Shown: positions 8,481-18,272, numbered from the stretch's first letter. The stretch is DNA of 64,000 bases from an uncultured Eubacteriales bacterium (GCA_934546935.1 CAKTEH010000006.1:1-64000), one strand, 5' to 3'. Program-made: numbers and translations. The notes: generated by a model not told the origin, from the sequence alone.

Positions 8481-9341
8481 ATGAAGAAACGAGAAAAACA
8501 AATCCTTGCCCTGGTTTTTATCCTGCTCGCCGGGGTTTTCCTGATATCTCTTTCCCTGTCCGTCTCCATTCTGGTTTCCGCAGATAAACAGGCCCGCAAA
8601 TTTGCCCAACTTGCCGACATTATCCGCGAAAGCCCTTCTGGCAGCTCTGCATCCAGGCTCCCAGCGAAGATTCCCGCGCAGGACAACCCCGATGCAGACG
8701 TACAGCAGGAAGAAAACACGCCGGCGGAACCGGAACTCCTCTCTGGCTGTCAACGCTTAAAACTTTTAAACGAGGATTTTTTCGGTTGGCTTTCCATCGA
8801 CGGTACCAAAATCCAATATCCCGTCATGCATACCCCGGAAGATCCCGAATACTACCTCCACCGCGATTTTGACGGAAACGATGCACGCAGCGGCGTCCCA
8901 TTCCTTGCCGGAGACTGTTTCGAGGGCTGCGGCAATTACCTGATATACGGGCACAACATGAAAGATAAATCCATGTTTTCCGGCCTGCTCGCCTATGCGG
9001 ATGAAGATTTTTGGCGGGAGCCTCCGATGATCCATTTTGATACCGTGCAGCTGCCCGGCACATATGAGGTCATCGCCGCATTTTACGCCGAGGCCTATTC
9101 AAAAGATGCGCAGGACGCATTCCGCTATTATCAATATACGGACCTGCGGGAAGCAGAGCGCTTTTCAGAATATCTCAGCCAGGTTTACAGTGCTGCACTC
9201 TACGATACCGGCGTCAAAGCGCAGTACGGCGACGGGCTGCTTACCCTGTCCACCTGCAGCTATCATACGGGAAACGGGCGCTTCGTGGTCGTCGCACGCC
9301 AAATTCCCACGGCGCAATACGGCGAAGATTTGGATCCGTAA
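8481..9341 (+). CDS. srtB: class B sortase
   Basis: A 286-aa membrane-anchored cysteine transpeptidase. The N-terminus has a single signal-anchor helix (residues about 8-34). The catalytic residues are visible: His158 in YGHNMKDKSMF, Cys259 in TLSTCSY, and Arg267 in NGRFVVVA. Class B features are the FDG..ARSG stretch (residues 130-140) and the GHNMKDKSMF block. The enzyme links surface proteins with a sorting signal to peptidoglycan or joins pilin subunits. Its natural substrate was probably the neighbouring gene whose end survives in the 7112-8425 chimera (signal TPKTGD). If that gene is the only substrate the sortase may now be idle. Confidence 0.9.
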   Translation: MKKREKQILALVFILLAGVFLISLSLSVSILVSADKQARKFAQLADIIRESPSGSSASRLPAKIPAQDNPDADVQQEENTPAEPELLSGCQRLKLLNEDFFGWLSIDGTKIQYPVMHTPEDPEYYLHRDFDGNDARSGVPFLAGDCFEGCGNYLIYGHNMKDKSMFSGLLAYADEDFWREPPMIHFDTVQLPGTYEVIAAFYAEAYSKDAQDAFRYYQYTDLREAERFSEYLSQVYSAALYDTGVKAQYGDGLLTLSTCSYHTGNGRFVVVARQIPTAQYGEDLDP

Positions 9342-9438
9342 AAGCAGGAGGACGCCGGCGGGGATGGATGGGACAGAGCAATTGTGCAAAATCGCATCTG
9401 GAATCCCGATATTCCACTTCAAAACAGCAGGTTGCTGA

Positions 9439-9467
9439 TTGATTTTCGCTTTGGCTTCGCGTATAAT
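9439..9467 (+). promoter_or_regulatory. sigma-A type promoter of pyrG-purB-purA
   Basis: TTGATT at 9439-9444 and TATAAT at 9462-9467 are spaced by exactly 17 bp. The site is about 170 nt upstream of pyrG, the first gene of the nucleotide operon. Nothing else was seen in the 293-nt gap between srtB and pyrG. Confidence 0.7.
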
Positions 9468-9634
9468 TTTATTGTTATTTTTTGCGGTGACAGAACCCGG
9501 CGCTTTCTTCAGGCCGCTTGATATGGGATTCATGCCAGAAACGAAAAGGTGGCCGCATGAACGAACAAAAGTTCTGTTTTGCACGCGCAAAAAGTTCCTG
9601 TCCCCTGCGAATTTTATAAGGGAGCGCGCAAACG

Positions 9635-11251
9635 ATGACCAAGTATATTTTTGTAACCGGCGGCGTTGTATCCGGCCTTGGAAAGGGCATTACTGCCGCG
9701 TCGCTGGGCCGGCTGCTTAAGGCGCGCGGATTGAAAGTTGCCGCGCAGAAGCTTGACCCCTATATCAACGTTGACCCCGGCACAATGAGCCCGTATCAGC
9801 ACGGAGAGGTCTATGTCACCGAAGATGGTGCGGAAACGGACCTCGACCTTGGGCATTACGAACGCTTTATTGACGAGAACCTCAACAAATACTCCAACCT
9901 GACCACCGGGAAGGTCTTCGCTAACGTCATTGGCAAGGAACGCCAGGGGGAATATTTGGGCAGTACCGTTCAGATCATCCCCCATATTACCAATGAGATC
10001 AAATCCTTTATTTACAATGTTGCGCGCAAGACGCAGGCCGACGTTGTCATTACAGAAGTCGGCGGAACGATCGGCGATATCGAAAGCCAGCCTTTTTTGG
10101 AGGCAATACGGCAGGTCGGCCACGAAATCGGGCGGGAAAATGCGTTGTATATCCACGTCACGCTTGTCCCCTATCTTCGTGCCTCAGGCGAGCATAAATC
10201 CAAGCCCACCCAGCATTCCGTCAAGGAATTACAGGGTGCGGGCATCAACCCGGATATCATCGTCCTGCGCTGTGACGAGCCGATTGAGGACGAGGGGATT
10301 TTCCGGAAGATTGCCAATTTCTGCAATGTGCAGCCCGATTGTGTCATTGAAAATGTTACAATCCCCGTACTTTATGAAGCACCGCTGATGCTGGAAAAAG
10401 CGCATTTTTCCGATATCGTCTGCCGGGAGCTCGGCATCAACGCACCCGCTCCGGATCTGTGCGAATGGCAGGCGCTGGTCAGGCGGATCAAATCCCGCAA
10501 AAAATCAGTCACCATCGGGCTTGTCGGCAAATATGTCCAGCTGCATGACGCTTACCTTTCCGTTGCAGAAGCGCTGCGGCATGCCGGTTTTGCGCTTGGC
10601 GCGAAGGTGGAAATCGCCTGGATTGACTCGGAATCTGTGAATGCGGACAACTATGAAGCTGTATTTTCCGAGGTGGATGGCATCCTTGTTCCGGGCGGAT
10701 TCGGAAACCGCGGTATCGAAGGGAAGATTCTTGCCGCCCGTTACGCGCGTATCCACCATATTCCCTATTTCGGCATCTGCCTGGGCATGCAAATCGCAGT
10801 GATTGAATACGCCCGCGGTGTGCTTGGCTATGCAGACGCCAATTCCAACGAATTCGACGAAGCTTCGCAGCATAAAGTTATTGATTTTATGCCCGGCCAG
10901 AATAATGAAATTGAAAAAGGCGGCACGCTTCGGCTTGGCGCATATCCCTGCATCATCCGCGAGGGGACAACCATGGCACGCTGCTATGGCTCCACAGAGA
11001 TCTCCGAGCGTCATCGTCATCGCTATGAATTCAACAACGATTACCGTCAGCAGTTGGAGGATGCCGGCTTGATTATCAGCGGCATATCTCCCGACGGACG
11101 TCTTGTGGAAACGGTAGAGCTGTCCGACAACCCCTTTTTCGTCGGCGTCCAGTATCACCCCGAATTTAAGAGCCGCCCAAACCATCCCCATCCGCTGTTT
11201 TCAGGCTTTGTAAAAGCCTCGCTTGAAAATCATGAACGAAAGGTGAAATAA
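9635..11251 (+). CDS. pyrG: CTP synthase
   Basis: A 538-aa cytosolic enzyme that makes CTP from UTP, ATP and glutamine, the last step of de novo pyrimidine synthesis. The N-terminal synthetase domain starts with the hallmark KYIFVTGGVVSGLGKGI (P-loop) and contains YLGSTVQIIPHIT and EVGGTIGDIES. The C-terminal class I glutaminase domain shows GICLGMQ (nucleophile Cys) and QYHPEF (His, Glu). Length is normal for the family. The ATG at 9635 follows AAGGGAG. purB follows after 1 nt, so the two are almost certainly cotranscribed and possibly translationally coupled. Confidence 0.97.
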   Translation: MTKYIFVTGGVVSGLGKGITAASLGRLLKARGLKVAAQKLDPYINVDPGTMSPYQHGEVYVTEDGAETDLDLGHYERFIDENLNKYSNLTTGKVFANVIGKERQGEYLGSTVQIIPHITNEIKSFIYNVARKTQADVVITEVGGTIGDIESQPFLEAIRQVGHEIGRENALYIHVTLVPYLRASGEHKSKPTQHSVKELQGAGINPDIIVLRCDEPIEDEGIFRKIANFCNVQPDCVIENVTIPVLYEAPLMLEKAHFSDIVCRELGINAPAPDLCEWQALVRRIKSRKKSVTIGLVGKYVQLHDAYLSVAEALRHAGFALGAKVEIAWIDSESVNADNYEAVFSEVDGILVPGGFGNRGIEGKILAARYARIHHIPYFGICLGMQIAVIEYARGVLGYADANSNEFDEASQHKVIDFMPGQNNEIEKGGTLRLGAYPCIIREGTTMARCYGSTEISERHRHRYEFNNDYRQQLEDAGLIISGISPDGRLVETVELSDNPFFVGVQYHPEFKSRPNHPHPLFSGFVKASLENHERKVK

Positions 11252-11252
11252 A

Positions 11253-12689
11253 ATGGCAGGAAAAAACCGGTATGAAAGCCCCTTGTGTTCACGCTACGCA
11301 AGCAGCCGCATGCAGTTTATCTTCTCCCCAGACTTTAAATTTTCTACTTGGCGGCGGCTATGGATCGCGTTGGCAGAGAGCGAACAAGAATTGGGTCTGG
11401 AGATCAGCGATGCGCAAATCGCCCAGATGCGCGAGCATATCGACGACATCGATTATGACCTTGCCGCGCAGTACGAAAAAAAGCTCCGCCACGACGTCAT
11501 GGCGCATATCCATGCCTACGGCGATATCTGCCCAAAGGCAATGCCGATTATCCATCTCGGCGCAACAAGTTGCTATGTCGGCGACAACACGGATATTATC
11601 CAGATGCGTGAGGGCATGCTGCAAATTAAAAAACTGCTGGTTAATGCCATTTCCGCATTCTCCACATTTGCGCTGAGCAACAAGGACATGCCGACGCTTG
11701 CATTTACGCACTTCCAGGCTGCACAGCCGACTACCGTCGGAAAGCGTGCGTGTATGTGGCTGCAGGATCTGCTGATGGATCTGGAGCGGCTGGATTTTGA
11801 GCTGTCCCGGCTGAAGCTGCTCGGCTGCAAAGGGACAACCGGCACTGGAGCGAGCTTCCTTTCCCTGTTTGCAGGCGACGAAGCAAAGGTCCGTGAGCTG
11901 GAGATGCGCATTGCACGGAAGATGGGCTTTGAGGCATGCCTTCCGATCTCCGGACAGACCTATACGCGCAAGGTTGATTCCTTCGTGCTCAACGTACTCG
12001 CCGGAATCGCGCAGAGCGCATCCAAATTTGCCAATGATATGCGCCTTCTGGTACATTTGAAAGAGATGGACGAACCGTTTGAAGCCGGACAGGTCGGATC
12101 CTCCGCGATGGCTTATAAGCGCAACCCCATGCGCAGCGAGCGCATTTGTTCCCTTTCCCGTTACATCCTCAACGACGTCAAAAACGCCGCTGATACCGCC
12201 GCGGTGCAGTGGCTGGAGCGCACGCTTGACGACTCCGCCAACCGGCGCATTTCCATTCCCGAGGCGTTCCTTGCCACTGACGCAGTTTTAACGCTGATGA
12301 TCAACATCATTTCTTCCTGCCGCGTTTATCCTAACGTCATGCGCCGCCATCTAAATGAGGAGCTGCCTTTCATCGCTACAGAGAATATCCTTATGCACGC
12401 CGTCAGTGCAGGCGGAGACCGCCAGGAACTACATGAGGCAATACGGCAATATTCGGTTGAAACCGCTTCCCGCATCAAGCTGGAGGGCGGCGACAACGAC
12501 CTTCTGCAAAAGCTTCGCGCCGATGCGCGTTTCCATCTTGATGATGCCGCACTGGAGGAAATCCTTGATATACGCAAATTTATTGGTCTTGCGCCGCAGC
12601 AGACCGAAAATTTTGTTGCGCAGTGCGTCCAGCCGGTCCTTGATGAAAACCGCGCGCTTCTGGGCGTTGAGGCACAGGTTAATGTGTAA
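11253..12689 (+). CDS. purB: adenylosuccinate lyase
   Basis: A 478-aa fumarase/aspartase superfamily enzyme. It splits SAICAR and adenylosuccinate, releasing fumarate, in purine synthesis. The superfamily signature is visible as GSSAMAYKRNPMRSE near residue 285, with the catalytic Ser in the mobile GSS loop. HLGATSCYVGDNTD near residue 90 and THFQAAQPTTVGKR near residue 153 are the two other conserved regions. The gene starts 1 nt after pyrG, with the site AAAGG inside the pyrG end, and is followed at 14 nt by purA. The length matches the longer clostridial PurB form. Confidence 0.96.
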   Translation: MAGKNRYESPLCSRYASSRMQFIFSPDFKFSTWRRLWIALAESEQELGLEISDAQIAQMREHIDDIDYDLAAQYEKKLRHDVMAHIHAYGDICPKAMPIIHLGATSCYVGDNTDIIQMREGMLQIKKLLVNAISAFSTFALSNKDMPTLAFTHFQAAQPTTVGKRACMWLQDLLMDLERLDFELSRLKLLGCKGTTGTGASFLSLFAGDEAKVRELEMRIARKMGFEACLPISGQTYTRKVDSFVLNVLAGIAQSASKFANDMRLLVHLKEMDEPFEAGQVGSSAMAYKRNPMRSERICSLSRYILNDVKNAADTAAVQWLERTLDDSANRRISIPEAFLATDAVLTLMINIISSCRVYPNVMRRHLNEELPFIATENILMHAVSAGGDRQELHEAIRQYSVETASRIKLEGGDNDLLQKLRADARFHLDDAALEEILDIRKFIGLAPQQTENFVAQCVQPVLDENRALLGVEAQVNV

Positions 12690-12703
12690 AGGAGAGATTT
12701 ATT

Positions 12704-13975
12704 ATGCTGACAGCAGTTGTAGGCATTAACTGGGGCGACGAGGGCAAAGGCCGCATGGTCGATTTGCTCAGCGCCCAATATGATATCGTCGCCCGGTATC
12801 AGGGCGGCAATAATGCCGGACATACCGTCGTAAATGAACGCGGTAAATTTATTTTAAACCTTTTGCCCTCCGGCATCCTGCGTCCGGAAACTGTCAATAT
12901 CATGGGTACAGGCATGGTTATTGATCTGGAGCATTTGACGCATGAAATCAAGGCGCTGCGGGAAAAAGGCATTACGATTAACCCACAGCACTTGAAAATC
13001 AGCGATAAGGCCACCATCTGCATGCCTTATCATAAGCTGCTCGACGGCCTGGAGGAAGACCGGCTCGCCGACCGTAAATTCGGTTCTACCCGCCGCGGCA
13101 TTGCGCCGGTCTATGCCGATAAATATATGAAAAAAACGCTGCGCATGGCAGACCTGCTCCATCCTGAGACTTTACGGGATAAGCTTGAACAGCTGCTGGA
13201 ATGGAAGAACCTTACCGTTGTTAACGGCTACGGCCATACGCCTATCGCAGTCGATGAAATGCTTTCCTGGCTGGAAGCCTACGGCCTTCCCTTTGCTGAT
13301 TATATCTGCGACACCGGCCTCTACCTCAACCATGCGATCAACGCCGGAAAAAACATGATGTTCGAAGCCCAGCTCGGTGCACTGCGGGATATTGATTTCG
13401 GCATTTACCCCTATACTTCTTCTTCCTCCACCATTGCCGCCTACGCACCGATCGGCGCGGGCATCCCGGGCCGAAAGCTCGACCGTGTCATCGGCATTAT
13501 GAAAGCGTACTCCAGCTGTGTCGGAGAAGGCCCCTTCGTCTGTGAATTCTTTGGCGAAGAAGCGGAGGCCCTCCGCGCTGCTGGCGGCGAATACGGTGCG
13601 GCAACTGGCCGTCCCCGCCGTGTCGGCGGCTTTGACGTAGTTGCTTCCCGTTATGGCGTACAAATGCAGGGTGCGACAGACCTTGCCGTCACCAAGCTCG
13701 ACATCCTGTCCGGCATGGAAAAAATCCCGGTATGCACACATTATGAGCTTGACGGAGAAATTCTTGATACCTTCCCTACCGGAGACGCGCTTAACCGCGC
13801 TAAGCCTGTTTATGCTTTCCTTCCGGGTTTCTCCGGCGATATTACCGGCTGCCGCAAATTCTCCGAGCTTCCTCAGCCTGCACAGGATTACATCCGTTAT
13901 TTGGAAGAGGCGGTTGGCTGCCGTATTTCCTATGTTTCCGTTGGCGCAGGGCGGGAGGAATATATCGAAATGTAA
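12704..13975 (+). CDS. purA: adenylosuccinate synthetase
   Basis: A 423-aa GTP-dependent ligase that forms adenylosuccinate from IMP and aspartate, feeding purB and AMP synthesis. Visible motifs are the N-terminal GINWGDEGKGRMVD (P-loop with catalytic Asp), GGNNAGHTV (catalytic His), GSTRRGIAPVYADK and the aspartate/IMP part TGRPRRVGGFD. An AAAGGAGAG site lies 9 nt before the ATG. The gene ends a pyrG-purB-purA operon, followed by a terminator at 14020. Confidence 0.97.
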   Translation: MLTAVVGINWGDEGKGRMVDLLSAQYDIVARYQGGNNAGHTVVNERGKFILNLLPSGILRPETVNIMGTGMVIDLEHLTHEIKALREKGITINPQHLKISDKATICMPYHKLLDGLEEDRLADRKFGSTRRGIAPVYADKYMKKTLRMADLLHPETLRDKLEQLLEWKNLTVVNGYGHTPIAVDEMLSWLEAYGLPFADYICDTGLYLNHAINAGKNMMFEAQLGALRDIDFGIYPYTSSSSTIAAYAPIGAGIPGRKLDRVIGIMKAYSSCVGEGPFVCEFFGEEAEALRAAGGEYGAATGRPRRVGGFDVVASRYGVQMQGATDLAVTKLDILSGMEKIPVCTHYELDGEILDTFPTGDALNRAKPVYAFLPGFSGDITGCRKFSELPQPAQDYIRYLEEAVGCRISYVSVGAGREEYIEM

Positions 13976-14019
13976 ATCCCCGCGTTTTACAGTACAATCT
14001 GTCACGCAAATAATAGAAA

Positions 14020-14055
14020 TGCTGAGCTGGGAAAGGTTTCCCGGCTCAGCATTTT
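14020..14055 (+). terminator. terminator of the pyrG-purB-purA operon
   Basis: TGCTGAGC and GCTCAGCA arms, extended by GGGAAA/TTTCCC pairing, are followed by ttttg. It lies 45 nt after the purA stop. Confidence 0.75.
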
Positions 14056-14144
14056 GTCATCCTGTTTTTCACTATATTTAAAAATCGGAAACCTAAGAAC
14101 CATGCCCGTTTTTTCTGCACGCGGCAGACGGGAAATACAGGAAA

Positions 14145-14178
14145 CCCCGGCGTCCTTCGCTTCGGAAGGACGCCGGGG
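14145..14178 (-). terminator. terminator of groES-groEL
   Basis: CCCCGGCGTCCTT pairs with AAGGACGCCGGGG. Read on the - strand it follows groEL and is succeeded by tttcctg. The T tract is weak but the stem is long and GC-rich. Confidence 0.65.
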
Positions 14179-14204
14179 GAGATACGCGTCTTTGGGTATG
14201 ACGA

Positions 14205-15839
14205 TTAATACATGCCGCCCATACCGCCCATGTCCGGGTTCGGTGCAGCAGGCGCCGGGGGTTCCGGCTTATCCGCTACAAGACTTTCCGTAGTCAGGAC
14301 CATGGAAGCGACGCTGGCTGCCTTCTCAAGTGCAGAACGGTTAACCTTGGTCGGATCTACGATACCCGCTTTGAGCATATCAGTATAAATCTCGCTGAGT
14401 GCGTCATAACCGTAGTTAATGCGGCGGGAATTACGGATTTTTTCAAGCACAACGCTCCCGTCCACGCCTGCATTCGCTGCGATCTGCTTGACGGGCTCCT
14501 CAAGGGCCTTCATGACGCTGCGTACGCCGGTTTTCTCGTCGCCGTCAACTGTGTTGCACAGCTTCTGGACTGCCGGGATCGCATTAACATAAGCCGTACC
14601 GCCGCCCGCTACGATGCCTTCTTCAACAGCTGCACGGGTAGCGTTGAGCGCATCTTCAATACGCAGCTTCTTTTCCTTCATCTCGGTTTCGGTTGCAGCG
14701 CCAACTTTAATGACAGCTACGCCGCCGGCCAGCTTCGCAAGGCGCTCCTGGAGCTTTTCACGATCGAAATCAGAGGTGGTGGTTTCAATTGCTGCACGGA
14801 TCTGTGTGACGCGGTTTTTAATTTCGGTCTGATCTCCGCCGCCGCCGACAATAATGGTATTCTCCTTGTTGATCTGCACCTGACGGGCAGTACCGAGCAT
14901 ATCAATGGTGGTTTCCTTCAAATCGAGGCCGAGTTCCTCGGTAATAACCTGGCCGCCGGTCAGCACAGCGATATCCTTCAGCATTTCCTTACGGCGGTCA
15001 CCAAAGCCTGGAGCCTTAACGGCGACGCAGTTAAAGGTGCCGCGCAGACGGTTGACCAGGATCGTGGCAAGCGCTTCGCCTTCGATATCCTCGGCAATGA
15101 TAACAAGCTTACGGCCGGTCTTCACAATCTGCTCCAGCAGCGGCAGCAGATCCTGGATGGAGGAAATCTTTTTATCAGTGATCAGGATGAGTACGTCATC
15201 ATAGACGCATTCCATCTTTTCTGTATCGGTGACCATATAAGGGGAGATATAGCCGCGGTCGAACTGCATACCTTCGACGACCTCGGAATAGGTTTCCGCA
15301 GTCTTAGACTCTTCAACCGTGATTACGCCGTCGTTTCCAACCTTTTCCATTGCTTCTGCAATCAGGTTGCCGATGATTTCATCGCCGGAAGAAATCGTTG
15401 CAACACGGGCAATATCCGAAGAACCATTCACCGGCTGGGAATTCTCCTGGATTGCGGAAATCGCAGTATCAACAGCCTTCTGGATACCGCGACGCATAAC
15501 CATAGGATTCGCGCCGGCCGCAACATTCTTCATACCCTCGCGGATGATCGCCTGGGTAAGCAGGGTGGCAGTGGTTGTACCGTCACCGGCGACATCGTTG
15601 GTCTTTGTCGCAGCTTCCTTGACAAGCTGTGCACCCATATTCTCGAAGGGATCTTCCAGTTCAATTTCCTTTGCGATTGTCACGCCGTCATTGGTGATCA
15701 GCGGGGAACCATATTTCTTGCCCAGCACAACATTGCGGCCTTTCGGGCCAAGGGTAACCTTAACGGTATTGGCAACCTGGTCTACACCGCGCTCAAGCGC
15801 ACGGCGGGCTTCTTCATTATATATAATCAGCTTTGACAT
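14205..15839 (-). CDS. groEL: chaperonin GroEL (60 kDa)
   Basis: A 544-aa chaperonin of standard length. Visible landmarks include VTLGPKGRNVVLGKKYG near residue 30, the ATP site GDGTTTATLL near residue 86, and the usual C-terminal GGMGGMY tail. The ring folds newly made or damaged proteins with the GroES cap encoded 18 nt upstream. Transcription comes from the groES promoter under CIRCE/HrcA control; hrcA is not in the window. Confidence 0.98.
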   Translation of the reverse strand: MSKLIIYNEEARRALERGVDQVANTVKVTLGPKGRNVVLGKKYGSPLITNDGVTIAKEIELEDPFENMGAQLVKEAATKTNDVAGDGTTTATLLTQAIIREGMKNVAAGANPMVMRRGIQKAVDTAISAIQENSQPVNGSSDIARVATISSGDEIIGNLIAEAMEKVGNDGVITVEESKTAETYSEVVEGMQFDRGYISPYMVTDTEKMECVYDDVLILITDKKISSIQDLLPLLEQIVKTGRKLVIIAEDIEGEALATILVNRLRGTFNCVAVKAPGFGDRRKEMLKDIAVLTGGQVITEELGLDLKETTIDMLGTARQVQINKENTIIVGGGGDQTEIKNRVTQIRAAIETTTSDFDREKLQERLAKLAGGVAVIKVGAATETEMKEKKLRIEDALNATRAAVEEGIVAGGGTAYVNAIPAVQKLCNTVDGDEKTGVRSVMKALEEPVKQIAANAGVDGSVVLEKIRNSRRINYGYDALSEIYTDMLKAGIVDPTKVNRSALEKAASVASMVLTTESLVADKPEPPAPAAPNPDMGGMGGMY

Positions 15840-15857
15840 ATGCTAAACCCTCCACTC

Positions 15858-16145
15858 TTAGTCTTCCGCGATGGCGAGGATATCGCTCTGGCGGACGATG
15901 ATGTACGTTTCCCCGTCAATTTTGACTTCCGTACCGGAATATTTGCTCATAATGACATGATCGCCAACTTCAACTTCCATAATCACATCCTTGCCCTCGA
16001 CAACGCCGCCGGGGCCGACCGCGATTACTTCCGCAACCTGCGGCTTCTCCTTCGCAGAGCCGGTCAGAATAATGCCGCCCTTTGTGGTTTCTTCCGTTTC
16101 GAGCATTTTCAAAACGACTCTATCTGCCAACGGTTTTAAATTCAT
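15858..16145 (-). CDS. groES: co-chaperonin GroES (10 kDa)
   Basis: A 95-aa GroES of standard length. It begins NLKPLADRVVLK, has the mobile loop (EETTKGGIILTGSAKEKP) near residues 18-35, and ends with the usual YIIVRQSDILA. It caps GroEL in the folding cycle. The start ATG at 16145 has a GGAGGGACAG site. It is first in the groES-groEL operon, behind a promoter and CIRCE element. Confidence 0.97.
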   Translation of the reverse strand: MNLKPLADRVVLKMLETEETTKGGIILTGSAKEKPQVAEVIAVGPGGVVEGKDVIMEVEVGDHVIMSKYSGTEVKIDGETYIIVRQSDILAIAED

Positions 16146-16217
16146 TACTGTCCCTCCTGTATTAAATTGCGTTTATTTTATAAAGACCGGCGCCTGTTTT
16201 CCAAGAACCGGCCCGTT

Positions 16218-16244
16218 TTGGCACTCACTTATATCGAGTGCTAA
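16218..16244 (-). promoter_or_regulatory. CIRCE operator (HrcA) for groES-groEL
   Basis: TTGGCACTC and GAGTGCTAA are separated by 9 nt, matching the CIRCE consensus TTAGCACTC-N9-GAGTGCTAA with one mismatch. It lies directly downstream of the -10 box, so bound HrcA would block transcription until heat shock. Confidence 0.93.
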
Positions 16245-16254
16245 GACTATTTAT

Positions 16255-16283
16255 ATGATACCCCAGCATGCCGTTTTTCGCAA
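16255..16283 (-). promoter_or_regulatory. groES-groEL promoter
   Basis: On the - strand TTGCGA (16283-16278) and TATCAT (16260-16255) are spaced by 17 bp, with CIRCE beginning 10 bp downstream of the -10 box. Confidence 0.65.
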
Positions 16284-16329
16284 GCTTGGGATTTATTTCC
16301 TTTCTCCTCTATGGACTTTAAAACCGGCA

Positions 16330-17334
16330 TTAAACAAAATTTCCATCCTTTTTACTGGCATTTACTTCGTTTTTCTCTCTTATACTCTCAAATGCTTCTG
16401 CATTATGAACAATTTCACATCCTTCCGGCAAGACAAAGGAAATTTTGCCCGGGCACAGGGAAATCCGCACATCGCGGCCCGATATAATTTCCCCGTCGTA
16501 GTTGACCGGTTCGGGCCTCTGCGTCTCCAGATGCAGCTCATGACCGCGCACGCAAACCGTCAGCTCTGAAAAATCCCGATGATGTCCCGACTGGTATTTC
16601 CCAATCAGGCGCAGCAGCTGAAAATGCGAGACTTTTTTCACAAGAAGAAAATCGAGCAGCCCGTCATCCGGTTCTGCCTCTGGAACCGCATAATAGCCGC
16701 CGCCGTAAAAACGTCCCGAGGCAGCAACTAAAATTGCATATTCTCCATCATAGGATTTCCCGTCTATGGTCACCTTATAACAACGGGAAAGGCGTCCGAA
16801 AAACGCCCGTACAAGCGACAAGTCATAGGCAAGCTTTCCGCCAAAAGGCAGGCGGCGTTTGTTGCGTCCCACCCAGTCGGCCACCCGTGCGTCGATCCCG
16901 GCGGAGCAGATATTCAGCGCGCTCTGCCGGATGCCGTCACTGCAGACGGTCATTGCATCAAGCTGTACAGTATGGCCAGATATTACACGCGCCATATCCT
17001 GAAAATAGTCAGGATGATCGAAGATCTTAATCAGGTCGTTCCCCGTTCCGCAGGCGAAACAGGCGACCTGGGCATTTCCAGCGTCCAGGATGCCGGAAAC
17101 CACTTCATTAAGCGTTCCATCCCCGCCGCAGGAATAAAAGCGGCAGACCCTGTCGGAATGGGCCCGGGCAAAGGCGGCGCATAAAGCGCTCGCATCCCCT
17201 TTGCAGCGGGTAAGCAGAATCTTATATTCCAACCCATGTTTTAAACACAGGGTATCAATCATCATACGCAGCTCGCCCGTCCGGTCCCGGCGGCCCGCAG
17301 CAGGATTCAGTATAAAGACATGCAGGATTTCCAT
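16330..17334 (-). CDS. diacylglycerol/lipid kinase family protein (YegS/DgkB-like)
   Basis: About 334 aa from the ATG at 17334, which has an AGAGGA site; a longer frame to 17421 would run into the ogt gene end and lacks a site. The catalytic domain of the DAGK family is clear: FILNPAAGRRDR at the start, YSCGGDGTLNEVVSG near residue 77, and ACGTGNDLIK near residue 103. A C-terminal beta domain ends with PVNYDGEI. Such soluble enzymes phosphorylate diacylglycerol or related lipids, recycling it to phosphatidic acid. The gene follows ogt by 65 nt on the same strand, a possible two-gene unit. Confidence 0.85.
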   Translation of the reverse strand: MEILHVFILNPAAGRRDRTGELRMMIDTLCLKHGLEYKILLTRCKGDASALCAAFARAHSDRVCRFYSCGGDGTLNEVVSGILDAGNAQVACFACGTGNDLIKIFDHPDYFQDMARVISGHTVQLDAMTVCSDGIRQSALNICSAGIDARVADWVGRNKRRLPFGGKLAYDLSLVRAFFGRLSRCYKVTIDGKSYDGEYAILVAASGRFYGGGYYAVPEAEPDDGLLDFLLVKKVSHFQLLRLIGKYQSGHHRDFSELTVCVRGHELHLETQRPEPVNYDGEIISGRDVRISLCPGKISFVLPEGCEIVHNAEAFESIREKNEVNASKKDGNFV

Positions 17335-17399
17335 GATAATTCCTCTTTTAAACAGCAGATAGTGGGAAAAGCCAAACCGCCGCACGGCATTTAACAGGT

Positions 17400-17912
17400 T
17401 TATCTTGCGCGCGAAACGCAAAGGTCGCTTTTAAAGGACGGCAGCTCCGTCTCCCAGTCTTCCAGCCGCAGCAGAAAGGCTTTGCGCGCCACGCCGCCGG
17501 CATATCCACCCAATGCACCGTCTGTACGTACAATGCGATGGCAGGGGATAAAAACCGGCAGTGGATTGGCATGGTTCGCCTGCCCGGCTGCGCGGAAAGC
17601 GTGCGGCGCGCCGGCGGCCGCAGCAAGCTGCGCATAAGAATGCGTCTGCCCATATGGGACCGTACACAGTACGCGCCATATCCGTTTCTGAAAATCCGTA
17701 CCCTGCGGTGCAAGCGGAAGCGTAAAGGTTCGGCGTTCCCTCCGGAAATATTCGTCAAGCTGCCGTGCCGCTGCTTCCAGCAGCGGGGTGCGGGCTACCT
17801 GCGCCGGCGCAGGAGCAGGAGCTCCGAAATACAGCCCGCGCAAAGCATCTTCGTCGGCACAGATCGTAAGCATGCCGACAGGGGAAAGATACTGCTGTAC
17901 ATACAATGCCAT
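17400..17912 (-). CDS. ogt: methylated-DNA--[protein]-cysteine S-methyltransferase
   Basis: A 170-aa suicide DNA-repair protein that moves O6-alkyl groups from guanine to its own cysteine. The active-site motif IPCHRIV carries Cys124, followed by GGYAGG..RK, both typical of Ogt/MGMT. The helix-turn-helix part (FQKRIWRVLCTVPYGQTHSY) precedes it. Length is the usual 155-175 aa. The ATG at 17912 has the purine-rich AGGAAAGGAAAAC upstream. A second MGMT-fold gene without cysteine lies 1.5 kb away at 19459. Confidence 0.92.
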   Translation of the reverse strand: MALYVQQYLSPVGMLTICADEDALRGLYFGAPAPAPAQVARTPLLEAAARQLDEYFRRERRTFTLPLAPQGTDFQKRIWRVLCTVPYGQTHSYAQLAAAAGAPHAFRAAGQANHANPLPVFIPCHRIVRTDGALGGYAGGVARKAFLLRLEDWETELPSFKSDLCVSRAR

Positions 17913-18272
17913 CGTCCTTGTTTTCCTTTCCTGCTTCTGCTATACTTTTCTTGTATCATGCAATAAAATAACAGTTCTTACTGAAAATCGGATCTGGAGG
18001 TTCCGGTGCTTGCGTAGCTGCAAGTTCAAATCCGCTCAGGATGCGCATATCCTGTCAAAAAATGCGTATCTCTCTTAATCATACGGATTCCTGCCGCAAT
18101 GTCAATGCAATCGCCGAAAATTCCGATTTTTAAAATGGCCGTTGTGTCCCAATCCAGCCTTAAGCGGCAAACAAGCCGGACGGCTTTTCTTCTTAGCCTT
18201 TATAAAAAACGCCTCGTATGAAACCGCCTTCGAGTTTTTAAAACATGAAAAATATAGGGAGGGCACTCAACT
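17913..18272. other. 360-nt intergenic region
   Basis: This divergent gap between ogt (leftward) and the 18273 gene (rightward) holds the upstream regions of both. I see no convincing promoter pair, RNA gene or repeat. The rightward gene has a clear AGGGAGGG site at 18256-18263. Confidence 0.5.

Noticed and set aside
18020..18050. tRNA-like T-loop text (GTTCAAATCC)
   Set aside because: The flanking bases do not form a T stem, and no acceptor, D or anticodon arms can be drawn.
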